NCBI GenBank assembly: GCA_029776205.1
Contig: JAKOTQ010000089.1
Location: forward strand, 1 to 64,000
DNA from: Bacillota bacterium
Lineage (GTDB): Bacteria; Bacillota; UBA4882; UBA8346
Direction: 5' to 3'
Length of the DNA: 64,000 nucleotides
Each line of letters opens with the position of its first letter. Positions within the stretch are counted from its first letter, which is position 1. The notes under the pieces are model-generated. The model ran no database searches, was not told where the DNA came from, and saw only the letters and a list, made by a program, of their open reading frames with translations. Of this stretch, positions 51,991 through 60,571 are shown piece after piece. The position numbers and the translations under genes were made by a program.

Positions 51991-52470
51991 TCAAACAATA
52001 TCTTTTTTCAGTAATCCTTTCAAGTCCATTAATAATTGATTATAAACTGGGCTACCTTTTCCTGCTAACATTATACTTCTTGTATCATCATAACTTTCAA
52101 TATTCTCTACAGCTTTTATTGCAGAATTAATATCAGCAAAATTACTAAACCATTCATTTACATAACCTAAAATTTGTGGAGTCAAAACTTTAATTAATTT
52201 TACCTGTTCTTCAAAGGTATCCTGTAATTCTATTGACAATTCTCTTTGGTTTAAATTTACTCTTCCTCTAAAAATCGAATCCCATGTTTTAAAATTATTC
52301 TTTATTCTTATTCCTCTCGGTTGATAATTATTGTAATAACACAGAATAACATCAATAAAATCTTCTCGATATCTATACATCAAATAACAGGGATTTACAA
52401 AACCAATTTTTACTAGCTCTTCACCCAAAGATACCTTGATTGCTTTTTTTGCTTCTTTCCATTTAATCAT
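51991..52470 (-). CDS. unknown protein
   Basis: 159 residues. Start ATG 52470 with GGAG six bases upstream; a longer frame from 52542 has no such site. It begins MIKWKEAKKAIKVSLGEELV and later has YRYREDFIDVILCYYNNY and a central RGIRIKNNFKTWDSIF. This layout of an N-terminal helix followed by beta strands resembles DUF4304-type proteins, but the match is weak. No membrane segment. Low GC, like its neighbours in this region. Confidence 0.5.
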   Translation of the reverse strand: MIKWKEAKKAIKVSLGEELVKIGFVNPCYLMYRYREDFIDVILCYYNNYQPRGIRIKNNFKTWDSIFRGRVNLNQRELSIELQDTFEEQVKLIKVLTPQILGYVNEWFSNFADINSAIKAVENIESYDDTRSIMLAGKGSPVYNQLLMDLKGLLKKDIV

Positions 52471-52648
52471 ATTTTTCTCCAGATAGAAAAAACTTCTTCG
52501 ATTATCCAAGCCCGGAAGGTGCGAATATTGAGCATCTTTCACTTAACATCTTCGCTGTTCCCATACTATATCCTCAAGCGGATCTACAGACCTGCCGGGC
52601 GGTGTAGGTACCCGATGACCCGTTACAGCTCGTTAATATCTCTCAGTA
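52471..52648. other. intergenic stretch
   Basis: No gene. Nothing recognisable apart from the approach to repeat A copy 3. Confidence 0.4.
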
Positions 52649-52800
52649 CTAACAAAAAACTATTCCTCTCCCGGAATCGTTTTATTAAATCAAAGCTGCT
52701 CAATTGTTATCAGGATGTTTGAATAAATTTCCACACCATCACATGTTTTCCTGCAGATACTTCTGTCGACAGAAGGTGCTGTTTATGCTCATGTACTAAT
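52649..52800. repeat. repeat A, copy 3
   Basis: AACAAAAAACTATTCC, TCTCCC, GGAATCGTTTT hairpin, then AGCTGCTCAATTGTTATCAG, AATTTCCACACCATCACATG, TTTTCCTGCAGATACTTCTG, TCGACAGAAGGTGCTGTTTA. Copy 3 is followed at 52845 by repeat B copy 2; copies 4 and B1 have the same order. Confidence 0.75.
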
Positions 52801-52844
52801 TATTAATATATACTTTTTTCTTTAGTTGTTTATTCTGGCCCACA

Positions 52845-53150
52845 GATTCCGGCGGCGGGTTACTTTTGACCGGTCAAAAGTAACCAAAACCCGTCGGAAC
52901 CTAGGTTCCGAACCTCCTTTTATTCATCCGGGGTTCTTGAATGTCTTCGCCATCCATGGCCTTTCGACTGTCAATTTAGCAGGGCGTCTGTTGGCGACCG
53001 CAGTTTTTCATCCATGAAAAGATGCGTCGCTAGGCTCCATCCTTAGAGCCTTTTAAAAATCACCATGCAGATTTGCCGACAAAAGAAAACCCGCCATGGA
53101 CGGCGGGATGCGCGACTTTGATTCCGGATGAATCACAGCCGTCGGCATTC
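52845..53150. repeat. repeat B, copy 2
   Basis: Shares with copy 1: CCATCCATGGCCTTTCGACT (GTCAAT next), AAAAGATGCGTCGCTAGGCT (CCATCCTTAG next), GCCGACAAAAGAAAACCCGC with a CCCGCC/GGCGGG hairpin, and GATTCCGGATGAATCACAGC. It opens with a perfect palindrome (52858-52885). Confidence 0.7.
52858..52910. repeat. two perfect palindromes at the head of repeat B2
   Basis: 52858-52885: a 28-bp palindrome with half GGTTACTTTTGACC. 52895-52910: CGGAACCTAGGTTCCG, 16 bp. The first resembles dispersed 'AAAAGTAACCAAAA' elements found in many bacterial genomes. Confidence 0.7.
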
Positions 53151-53286
53151 ATATCCTTTTATATCTGTATATCTTACTAACGAAATTGAATCCATTCTAT
53201 AAATGAAATTAACTATATCATTTGAAAGATTATTTTTTCTCTTATGACGTTCTAGGATTTTTTACTTGAACAATACTCCATTTCTT
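53151..53286. other. AT-rich intergenic stretch
   Basis: Nothing recognisable. Confidence 0.4.
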
Positions 53287-53532
53287 TTAAGGGATCATTA
53301 AAATCTGCAGTTTTTTATTTGTTAATATATCAAGGTTGTAATAACGAGTTACTTTAGCGAATTTCGTTAATAAATTAATTATAGTAGTAAAAATTTCATC
53401 GTCTCTAGAAAATTGCAATAATTCATCATAGCCATCAACTACCAAATTCATCAGATTGCTAATATCATGTCCATAGCCCTTTAAAATGCCGTTGTCTGGA
53501 AATTTATTATTAGTTTCCCCTCTATCGACTAA
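53287..53532 (-). pseudogene. remnant of a protein-coding gene
   Basis: An 81-codon stop-to-stop frame without a start or ribosome site: FPDNGILKGYGHDISNLMNL, then VVDGYDELLQFSRDDEIFTT and IINLLTKFAKVTRYYNLDIL. The HD-helix/RYYNLD pattern is like HEPN-type or phage proteins, but the family is not certain. It ends with TAA at 53287. Confidence 0.35.
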
Positions 53533-53783
53533 TTAAAATCAATTTTTATAAACAAAACGTTCCAAACCAATAGTTATCATAAAAAAAGAATGTTAATTTC
53601 CTTTTTCTACAAATTTTGCATTCCGAAGAGATGTAAGACCATAACAAATACATTATGATGCAATTCCAGCTTCCTTCAAAAGCAATAGTTCCTGTTCTCT
53701 TGAAACGGCCATTAAATTGCTCATTTTTTATCCCTACCTAAACAAGCAAAGATTCCTTATTCCTTGAACACAAAATACTAATT
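53533..53783. other. AT-rich intergenic stretch
   Basis: Short open frames only; nothing recognisable. Confidence 0.4.
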
Positions 53784-54944
53784 CTAAAGTTTCTTAAATG
53801 CCTCATATAACTCTTCAATATTTTGAAATCTTTTATTTTTATCAGGATTAAGTCCTCTATCAACAAATGCCTTCAAATTAGAGTCCTCTATTTTGGTTGC
53901 ATTTGATTTCCCAGTCATCACATATAGCAAAATCCTTGTTAATGCATAGGTTTCATGTAAAGTATTGTATTTATCAAAACCCTCAATTATTAAAGAAGGA
54001 TCATTGAAATATCCTTTAAATTCTGTATTTAATGTTGTTAAATTACTTTCTTGAATTCTTACCAATCCAAAGTCAGCAACCTTAACTACCAAAACATCTT
54101 CATATTCTTTAACAAGAATATTTTTAGGGCTTATGTCTCGATGCAGCAATCCTTTTGAGTGTATATAAGAAAATGCTTTCAATATTTGATAACATATATT
54201 TTTGCGTTGTAATAAATTCAATTTTCCATTATTTTTTGTAATGTAATGGTCTAATGTCATATCCATATATTCCATGATATATTCATTAATAGCCTCATTG
54301 TAACAATATACTTCTACGATATAAGGCGAATTTAAACTTTTCATTTGCTCAAATTCTCGTTTAAATCTTATAATTTCTTTTTCATTTAAATCTTTCTTAG
54401 CACGTTTTAATACAAATGTTTTTTGATAAAACTCATCTTTATACTTAAATACCTGGGCATACGATCCTTCTCCAATCAGTTTCAATTCGTATGATTTTTT
54501 TGTCTCCCCATTGATTACTGTAATACCATTTTTTGGTATAAAAATTGGAATGGTATAATATAACACAATTTTATCCATTCCAGGAGGTATCAAACTTCCA
54601 CCACTTGCCTTTAAAAAGCTTTTGCAAAACATTATTACTTGTTGATGATACTCGTCTAGATTAAAGGCAAATGAAGTATTTTGTAATACTCGCTGTAAAT
54701 TTTCAATAATATCAATAGCTTTAATTAATTCTCGACTCGGACCTGCCCAAAAATGAGCACCATATTCGGAATTTGTAGGCAACCTATTATTCATTAAATT
54801 AAATAAAGAAACTAATTTCCAATGAAGTGTTGATAAAATCTCTCTTAGTTTAGCATGATTTATTCCTTGATATAAATCTATATACTCTTCATTGATTTCA
54901 TCAAGCCTTCGATATTGTGATTCTATAAAATTCTCAACATTCAT
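53784..54944 (-). CDS. Ser/Thr protein kinase with unassigned N-terminal domain
   Basis: 386 residues. A eukaryotic-type kinase domain spans about 150-384: glycine loop GEGSYAQV (158-165), ATP-binding Lys180, catalytic HRD at 268-270 with Asn275, DFG at 291-293. The activation segment lacks the usual APE (it has YFNDPSLIIEG). The first 150 residues are an uncharacterised helical domain, perhaps a regulator or target-binding part. No membrane segment or PASTA repeat, so it is not PrkC. There is no adjoining phosphatase. The gene is AT-rich and flanked by repeat-rich intergenic DNA; lateral transfer is likely. Function unknown; a defence or stress role is possible. Confidence 0.82.
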   Translation of the reverse strand: MNVENFIESQYRRLDEINEEYIDLYQGINHAKLREILSTLHWKLVSLFNLMNNRLPTNSEYGAHFWAGPSRELIKAIDIIENLQRVLQNTSFAFNLDEYHQQVIMFCKSFLKASGGSLIPPGMDKIVLYYTIPIFIPKNGITVINGETKKSYELKLIGEGSYAQVFKYKDEFYQKTFVLKRAKKDLNEKEIIRFKREFEQMKSLNSPYIVEVYCYNEAINEYIMEYMDMTLDHYITKNNGKLNLLQRKNICYQILKAFSYIHSKGLLHRDISPKNILVKEYEDVLVVKVADFGLVRIQESNLTTLNTEFKGYFNDPSLIIEGFDKYNTLHETYALTRILLYVMTGKSNATKIEDSNLKAFVDRGLNPDKNKRFQNIEELYEAFKKL

Positions 54945-55111
54945 ATTTATTTCCTCACTTATTACAATACCATATTAAGAAAATATAATCTCGCAATAAT
55001 CTGTAAAATGCTTCCTCATTCTGTAAATTATTATACATATTATTCCTTTATTTGAAAACCCGAGTTTCTTAAAATCAATAACCCCTCACCATCATGAGGG
55101 AGCTTCCAAAT

Positions 55112-55145
55112 AAGAAAAAAACGGCCCTTCGGCCGCTTTTTTCTT
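55112..55145 (-). terminator. terminator after the aldolase gene
   Basis: On the minus strand AAGCGGCC, GAA, GGGCCGTT and TTTTTCTT, about 10 bases after the stop. Confidence 0.88.
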
Positions 55146-55155
55146 TATTACTGTA

Positions 55156-56166
55156 TTACTTCCCTTTATACATCTCTTTCATCTCTTCCAATCCCCAATT
55201 CGGCACATCCTTGATGTGGCCGCTGGTGTAGAAGGCGTTCATCCGTTTTACGATCTCCTGGGCAACGGCTTCCCGGGCTGCGCCGCAATAGTCCCGTTGG
55301 TCAAACTTGGACGGGTTTTCGGCCAGGTATTTCCGGGTGGCTGCAGTGGCTGCCAGGCGGATGTCGGTGTCCACGTTGATCTTATTGATACCGTATGTAA
55401 TGGCTTTCTGGAGCGCTTCCAGGGGGACGCCGGCAGCATGCTCCATCTGTCCGCCGTATTGGTTGATGATGTCGATCAGTTCTTTGGGAACGCTGGAGGA
55501 ACCATGGGCTACCAAATAGGTATTGGGCAGGTTCTTCCGGCATTTCTCGATGACATCGTAAGCGATCTTGGCTTCTCCCTTAAATTTAAAAGCGCCGTGG
55601 GAAGTACCGATGGAGATAGCCAGGGAGTCCACGCCGGTCCGTTCGACGAACTCAACGGCTTGGTCCGGGTCGGTCAAGTGGGTAATGCCGGATCCGACGC
55701 CGTCCTCAATGCCGCCGAGGGTTCCCAGTTCGCCTTCGACGGATACGCCCCGGTCATGGGCATATTTCACGACTTCGCTGGTGACTTTCACATTATACTC
55801 GAAGTCCGAGGGGGTCTTGGAGTCTTCCATAAGGGATCCGTCGATCATCACCGAGGTAAACCCGAGATCGATGGCCCGTTTAACGCTTTCCAAGTTGTTG
55901 CCGTGATCCAGATGAATCGCAATGGGGATCTCCGGGTTCAGCTCAACAGCTGCCATAATGATATTCCGCAGATATTTGTCTTCTGCGTACTTCAGAGCGC
56001 CCCGGCTGACTTGAACGATCACCGGAGACTGGGTTTCTTTGGCCGCTTTGATGATGCCTTGCATCTGTTCCATGTTGTTTACGTTATAGGCACCAATGGC
56101 AAAGGGTTTACCCTGCCGATAGCCATTTAAGCTCGCTTCCAAAATTGCTTTTGAGGTAACTAACAA
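55156..56166 (-). CDS. fba: class II fructose-bisphosphate aldolase
   Basis: 336 residues. Zinc ligands and catalytic residues in AIHLDHGNNLESVK, GTSHGAFKFKG and VAHGSSSVP, and phosphate site INKINVDTDIR. It cleaves fructose-1,6-bisphosphate, and class II enzymes can also use sedoheptulose-1,7-bisphosphate. It is the last gene of a four-gene group with tktN, tktC and pfk. The start is TTG 56166, nine bases after AAGGAG. Confidence 0.94.
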   Translation of the reverse strand: MLVTSKAILEASLNGYRQGKPFAIGAYNVNNMEQMQGIIKAAKETQSPVIVQVSRGALKYAEDKYLRNIIMAAVELNPEIPIAIHLDHGNNLESVKRAIDLGFTSVMIDGSLMEDSKTPSDFEYNVKVTSEVVKYAHDRGVSVEGELGTLGGIEDGVGSGITHLTDPDQAVEFVERTGVDSLAISIGTSHGAFKFKGEAKIAYDVIEKCRKNLPNTYLVAHGSSSVPKELIDIINQYGGQMEHAAGVPLEALQKAITYGINKINVDTDIRLAATAATRKYLAENPSKFDQRDYCGAAREAVAQEIVKRMNAFYTSGHIKDVPNWGLEEMKEMYKGK

Positions 56167-56219
56167 AATCCATCACTCCTTCATTGATATTTTTTTATCT
56201 CACCGGCAAACATCAATGA

Positions 56220-57332
56220 TTAGAATACAACGCCTACGCTTCGGAGTTCTTCGTCACTCCAGTTAACCGGTTTTTGAACTAGAGCTTCTTCGAAAGGAAC
56301 CATTACGATTTGAGTCCCTTGTAATCCGACCATCTTTCCGGATACGCCGTTAAAGAGAAGATTTACTGCATTAACGCCAAAGCGGGTTCCCAGGACCACG
56401 TCATCGGCCTCAGGGATTAAGCCGCGCAGGGTAAAACCTAAGTCCGTCGCCCGGATATCTTCGATCTTTTTGATCCCCAGCTGAACTTTGATGATCCGCC
56501 GCAGGATCTGGGCGATACCGCCTAATTTCGGATTGCCGTGGGAGTCAAAGCCCAGGTTTTCTTCAGTTAAGGCCTTTACTACCGGATTTTCCTCTTTCGC
56601 CTTCAACAGCACCGGATCATCGGCTTTGATGCGGAAACCTTCGGCAACCGCGATATTCACATATTTTTGTTTTTTATAAATTGCATCAATGCGTTCACAT
56701 AAAGTTGCTAAGCTTACCGGTTTCTCCGGGATCAGGATCATGTCTACCCCGGCAGCGATCCCGATCTCCAACGTCAGCCAGCCCGCATCCCGGCCCATGA
56801 TCTCAACCAGTGAAATTCTTCGGTGGGTCCGGGCGGATTCCGCTGTACTCCGGACTGCTTTGGCTCCGAAAGTAATCGCCGTCTTATAACCGAGCATCGT
56901 ATCCGTACCGGACACATCGTTATCAATGCTTTTCGGTGCAGCGATCACCGGGAAGTTAAGTTTGCTTAGGCCCATACAGGATTTGATAGTATCATTTCCA
57001 CCAGTGGCCAGAACCGCATCGACGCCGATCTTCTTTAAATTATCCAATAATTTTTGAGGGTATCCTTTGGCCACGTTCTCTTCGGAGAAGGGATTAAAAC
57101 GCGAAGACTCCAGGATCGTACTGGGTTGGATCTCCAATGAACTAACCGTCTCCAAATCGAGTGGGAGCAGATGCGTTTCAATGTTGTCGGAACAGGCCCC
57201 TTCAAACGCTTTCTTGATGCCGACAAACTCCGCCTGATAATGATTGATGCCCTGACGGACAGCTGCTGCAATAAAAGAATTGATTCCGGCACAATCGCCT
57301 CCGCCGGTCATAAACGCAATCTTCTTATACAT
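56220..57332 (-). CDS. pfkA: 6-phosphofructokinase, PPi-type active-site features
   Basis: 370 residues. Opening GGGDCAGINSF and substrate-site ICS-type motif MGRDAGWLTLEIG fit PFK. The residue that distinguishes donors: PKSIDND at 133-139 carries the Lys of PPi-dependent enzymes in place of the Gly of ATP enzymes, and GGNDT at 111-115 has an Asp in the position filled by Gly in ATP enzymes but Asn where the first Asp is expected. The enzyme may use PPi, or be a mixed-donor member; the Asn is unusual. It is encoded 34 bases from tktC and 53 bases upstream of fba. AAAGGAG lies before the ATG. Confidence 0.88.
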   Translation of the reverse strand: MYKKIAFMTGGGDCAGINSFIAAAVRQGINHYQAEFVGIKKAFEGACSDNIETHLLPLDLETVSSLEIQPSTILESSRFNPFSEENVAKGYPQKLLDNLKKIGVDAVLATGGNDTIKSCMGLSKLNFPVIAAPKSIDNDVSGTDTMLGYKTAITFGAKAVRSTAESARTHRRISLVEIMGRDAGWLTLEIGIAAGVDMILIPEKPVSLATLCERIDAIYKKQKYVNIAVAEGFRIKADDPVLLKAKEENPVVKALTEENLGFDSHGNPKLGGIAQILRRIIKVQLGIKKIEDIRATDLGFTLRGLIPEADDVVLGTRFGVNAVNLLFNGVSGKMVGLQGTQIVMVPFEEALVQKPVNWSDEELRSVGVVF

Positions 57333-57366
57333 GGAAACGCTCCTTTCCTTATTTAACGGCTCGAAA

Positions 57367-58311
57367 TCACGAATTTTTCCGGCCGATCACCTTTTCAACT
57401 GCAGCCACAATATGTTCCGGATCCATACCGTATTCCGTCAGCAGTTCGGAGGGTTTGCCTGATTGGCCGAACCGGTCTTTGATGCCAATGAACTCCATCG
57501 GAACCGGCCGGTTTTGGACGACCACCTCAGCAACAGCGCTGCCCAAACCGCCAATAATGCTATGTTCTTCAGCAGTAACGATGGCCCCCGTATCCCAAGC
57601 CGCTTTAATAACCTCCGCTGCGTCTAAAGGTTTTATCGTATGGACATTAACAACACGGACCGTGATCCCTTTTTGATTTAAGATATCTGCAGCGATTAAA
57701 GCCCGTTCCACCATGATCCCGGTGGCGATAATCGTAGCCCCATTGCCTTCCCGAAGCCGCACCGCTTTTCCGATCTCCGGTTTGTAGTCCTCACCGAAGA
57801 CCACCGGCATCGGTTCGCGGCCAAGCCGGATATAAACCGGCCCTTCATGTTCAGCTGCAGCCAACACCAGTTTCTCCGTTTCGGCGGCATCGGCCGGATT
57901 TAAAATAGTCATACCCGGAATAACCCGCATCAAGGCGATATCTTCGATGGATTGATGGGATCCGCCGTCGTCTCCCACCGTGATCCCGGCATGGGTTGCA
58001 GCAATTTTCACATTCAGGGCCGAATAACCGATGGTGTTCCGGACCTGATCATAGGCACGGCCGGTGGCAAAGATGGCAAAGGTACTGGCAAACGGTATTT
58101 TCCCGGCCGTCGCCAACCCGCCGGCAGTGGCCATCATATCTGCTTCAGCGATTCCCATCTGAAAAAAGCGTTCCGGATATTTTTTGCTAAAGGCCGTGGT
58201 CTTCGTCGACTTGGACAAGTCTGCATCCAAAACCACCACATTCGGATTGATTTCCGCCAATTTTAACAACGCATTCCCGTAAGCATCACGGGTTGCGATT
58301 CGTTCTCCCAT
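57367..58311 (-). CDS. transketolase, C-terminal subunit
   Basis: 314 residues. Pyrimidine-binding domain (GMAEADMMATAGGLATAG) and C-terminal domain (ATGIMVERALIAADIL); together with the N-terminal subunit it makes a split transketolase, which swaps two-carbon units between pentose phosphates. The TPP-pyrimidine Glu is in FFQMGIAEADM. Start: ATG 58311 follows GGAG; an ATG at 58335 lies over that site. Confidence 0.93.
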   Translation of the reverse strand: MGERIATRDAYGNALLKLAEINPNVVVLDADLSKSTKTTAFSKKYPERFFQMGIAEADMMATAGGLATAGKIPFASTFAIFATGRAYDQVRNTIGYSALNVKIAATHAGITVGDDGGSHQSIEDIALMRVIPGMTILNPADAAETEKLVLAAAEHEGPVYIRLGREPMPVVFGEDYKPEIGKAVRLREGNGATIIATGIMVERALIAADILNQKGITVRVVNVHTIKPLDAAEVIKAAWDTGAIVTAEEHSIIGGLGSAVAEVVVQNRPVPMEFIGIKDRFGQSGKPSELLTEYGMDPEHIVAAVEKVIGRKNS

Positions 58312-58347
58312 TGCTATAACTCCTTTCATATCCACGTATCTTTTCTT

Positions 58348-59178
58348 TTAAGCGTCAAAACCCAATTCCTTCAAAGCAGCAGCCGCTTCTTCAGGTTTAG
58401 GCGCCATCCCGTGCCATCCGGCTTGATTTTCCATAAAGGAACAGCCCTTCCCTTTGCAGGTGTTCATAATCACCATCGTTGGGCGGCCTTTGGTAGCTTC
58501 CGCTTCAGCCACTGCCTTATCCAAAGCTTCAAAGGAATGGCCGTCGATCTCGATCACATGCCAGCCAAAAGCTCTGAACCGTCCTGGCACATCGTACAGG
58601 GATTTGACTTCTTCGATGCTGCCGTCGATTTGCAAGTGATTGTAATCCACGAATGCGGTTAGGTTATCCAGTTTATAATGAACCGAGGTCATAGCTGCTT
58701 CCCAGACCTGGCCTTCTTCCAACTCGCCGTCACCCATCAGGACATAAACCCGATAATTTTTCTTATCCAGTTTGGCAGCAAGAGCCATACCATTGCCTAC
58801 GGATAAGCCCTGCCCCAAAGAACCGCTGGAAATATCCACGCCGGGAGTCTTCTTCATATCCGGGTGGCCTTGAATGATACTCTTAAACTTCCGGAGTGAG
58901 CCCAGGAGCGACTTGTCAAAAAATCCGCGTTCCGCCAGGGCAGCATAGAGCACGGGAGCTGCATGGCCTTTACTCAGGACAAACCGATCCCGATCCGGCA
59001 TTTTAGGATTACTCGGGTCGATATTCATTTTATGAAAATACAAATACGCCAATAATTCAACCGAAGACAATGAGCCTCCAGGATGTCCGGACTTTGCGGC
59101 AGTCAGCATTCGGATGATATGGCCTCTCATTTGACGGGCCCTTTCGGTTAATTCGTGAAGTTGCTCTTGATTCAACAA
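58348..59178 (-). CDS. transketolase, N-terminal subunit
   Basis: 276 residues. The TPP-pyrophosphate motif GDGELEEGQVWEAAMTS ends some 30 residues before the Asn in AFVDYNHLQ. The N-terminal half of a split transketolase, encoded 36 bases ahead of its partner. Start: TTG at 59178 or 59175 after GGAG. Confidence 0.93.
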   Translation of the reverse strand: MLNQEQLHELTERARQMRGHIIRMLTAAKSGHPGGSLSSVELLAYLYFHKMNIDPSNPKMPDRDRFVLSKGHAAPVLYAALAERGFFDKSLLGSLRKFKSIIQGHPDMKKTPGVDISSGSLGQGLSVGNGMALAAKLDKKNYRVYVLMGDGELEEGQVWEAAMTSVHYKLDNLTAFVDYNHLQIDGSIEEVKSLYDVPGRFRAFGWHVIEIDGHSFEALDKAVAEAEATKGRPTMVIMNTCKGKGCSFMENQAGWHGMAPKPEEAAAALKELGFDA

Positions 59179-59262
59179 ACCGTCTCACTCCTTCAAATAT
59201 TGATATGATTCGCTATTTTTCGCCATTTGATATAGAAATTCCTGCCAAATATAGGGATTAAA

Positions 59263-59721
59263 TTATGTCCCGCCGGATGCTGCATTCTGACGGGCAATAG
59301 CTGCCCGTGCCAACTCATCGCAGCGGTTATTCTTTTCATTGTCATGATGGCCTTTCACTTTGATCCACTCGATGGTATGGATCCGGGCCAGTTTAATCAA
59401 TTCCTGCCACAAATCCTGATTCTCAACCGGCTTTTTTTGCGAATTTACCCAGCCGTTTTTCTGCCAGTTGTCGAGCCAATGCTGGTTAAAAGCATTGATG
59501 AGATAGGCACTGTCCGAATAGAGTTTCACATGGCACGGATACTTGAGGGCCTTCAATCCTTCAATGGCCGCCGTCAGCTCCATTCGTTGATTGGTTGTCT
59601 GGGGTACAAAGCCGGACAACTCCTTTTCAACGCCGGCATAAATCAAGATGGCGCCCCAGCCTCCTGGACCGGGATTGCCGGAACAGGCACCATCGGTATA
59701 AAGTTCAACCTGTTTCACCAA
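59263..59721 (-). CDS. rnhA: ribonuclease HI
   Basis: 152 residues. Catalytic carboxylates Asp in YTDGACSGNPGPGGWG, Glu in MELTAAIEGLKAL, Asp in YSDSAYLINAFN and Asp near the end (NNRCDELARAA). RNase HI removes RNA from RNA-DNA hybrids. The start is TTG 59721 or GTG 59718. It is the last gene of the operon from steA, five bases after nfo. Confidence 0.95.
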   Translation of the reverse strand: MVKQVELYTDGACSGNPGPGGWGAILIYAGVEKELSGFVPQTTNQRMELTAAIEGLKALKYPCHVKLYSDSAYLINAFNQHWLDNWQKNGWVNSQKKPVENQDLWQELIKLARIHTIEWIKVKGHHDNEKNNRCDELARAAIARQNAASGGT

Positions 59722-59725
59722 AGCA

Positions 59726-60571
59726 TCAACCTTTCTTTATAAGAGCCCTTAAAGTGGCCAAATTACGCAAATCGTCTCCATCATCCTTTTGGGGAGTTTC
59801 TAAAATTCCAGGCACCCGGCTTAACGTGGCATGATTGACTAACCAGGAAAAACCGGTGAGTCCGATCTCTCCGTCTCCGATATGCTGATGCCGGTCTAAA
59901 CCCGAACCCAATTTCCCCATAGAATCATTCAGATGAAACAGTTTCAAATACTCTAATCCGATATACTTTTCAAATCCGCCAAAAACAGCGGTACACCCTT
60001 CTTCCGTCGCCATATCATATCCGGCAGCGAAGGCGTGACAAGTATCCCAACAGACCCCAACCCGCTCCGGATACTTCACTCGTCGGATCAAATCTCCCAG
60101 AGATTCCAGGGTGGCTGCAATCTCCGTTCCTGCTCCGGCCTGGTTTTCGAAAAGAAGGACTGTCGGGCCTGTTACTTCCTCCAGAACCAGATTGACCGCA
60201 TCCGCTACCCGTTCCATGGCCATATCCATGGATGACCCTTTAGACTTTCCGGGATGAAACACAAAAAAATCAGCCCCCAATCGGTTGGCCCGCCGAAAAT
60301 CTTCAGCCAGGGTCAGGACTGATTTATGATATAATTCTTCATCTTCCGAAGCCGGATTGGGTAAATAGGATAGATGAACCACCACCGGCCAAATATCGGT
60401 CTCTGCCCGCTTTTCGATAAACTTGTGATATTCCGATTCTTCAATGGGTTTTCTGGTCCAACCGCGGGGATTTCCCACAAACATCTGGAAGCCTTCACAA
60501 CCCAGCTCGACAGCTTTCGAGAGTGCGCCTTCAAACCCGTTTTTGATGGACAAATGTGCCCCTAACCGCAC
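59726..60571 (-). CDS. nfo: deoxyribonuclease IV (apurinic endonuclease)
   Basis: 281 residues. Zinc ligands His in RLGAHLSI, FFVFHPGKSKG, Glu in LLFENQAGAGTE, HLNDSMGKLGSGLDRHQHIG and GILETPQKDDG. It cuts DNA at abasic sites. Start: GTG 60571, overlapping the stop of the upstream gene as TAGTG, after GGGAG. An ATG at 60592 lies within the upstream gene and has no ribosome site. Confidence 0.94.
   Translation of the reverse strand: MRLGAHLSIKNGFEGALSKAVELGCEGFQMFVGNPRGWTRKPIEESEYHKFIEKRAETDIWPVVVHLSYLPNPASEDEELYHKSVLTLAEDFRRANRLGADFFVFHPGKSKGSSMDMAMERVADAVNLVLEEVTGPTVLLFENQAGAGTEIAATLESLGDLIRRVKYPERVGVCWDTCHAFAAGYDMATEEGCTAVFGGFEKYIGLEYLKLFHLNDSMGKLGSGLDRHQHIGDGEIGLTGFSWLVNHATLSRVPGILETPQKDDGDDLRNLATLRALIKKG

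Noticed and set aside
55216-56130. Open frame of 304 codons opposite the aldolase gene
   Set aside because: It lies entirely within fba, which has all family motifs; this is a shadow of its codon bias.
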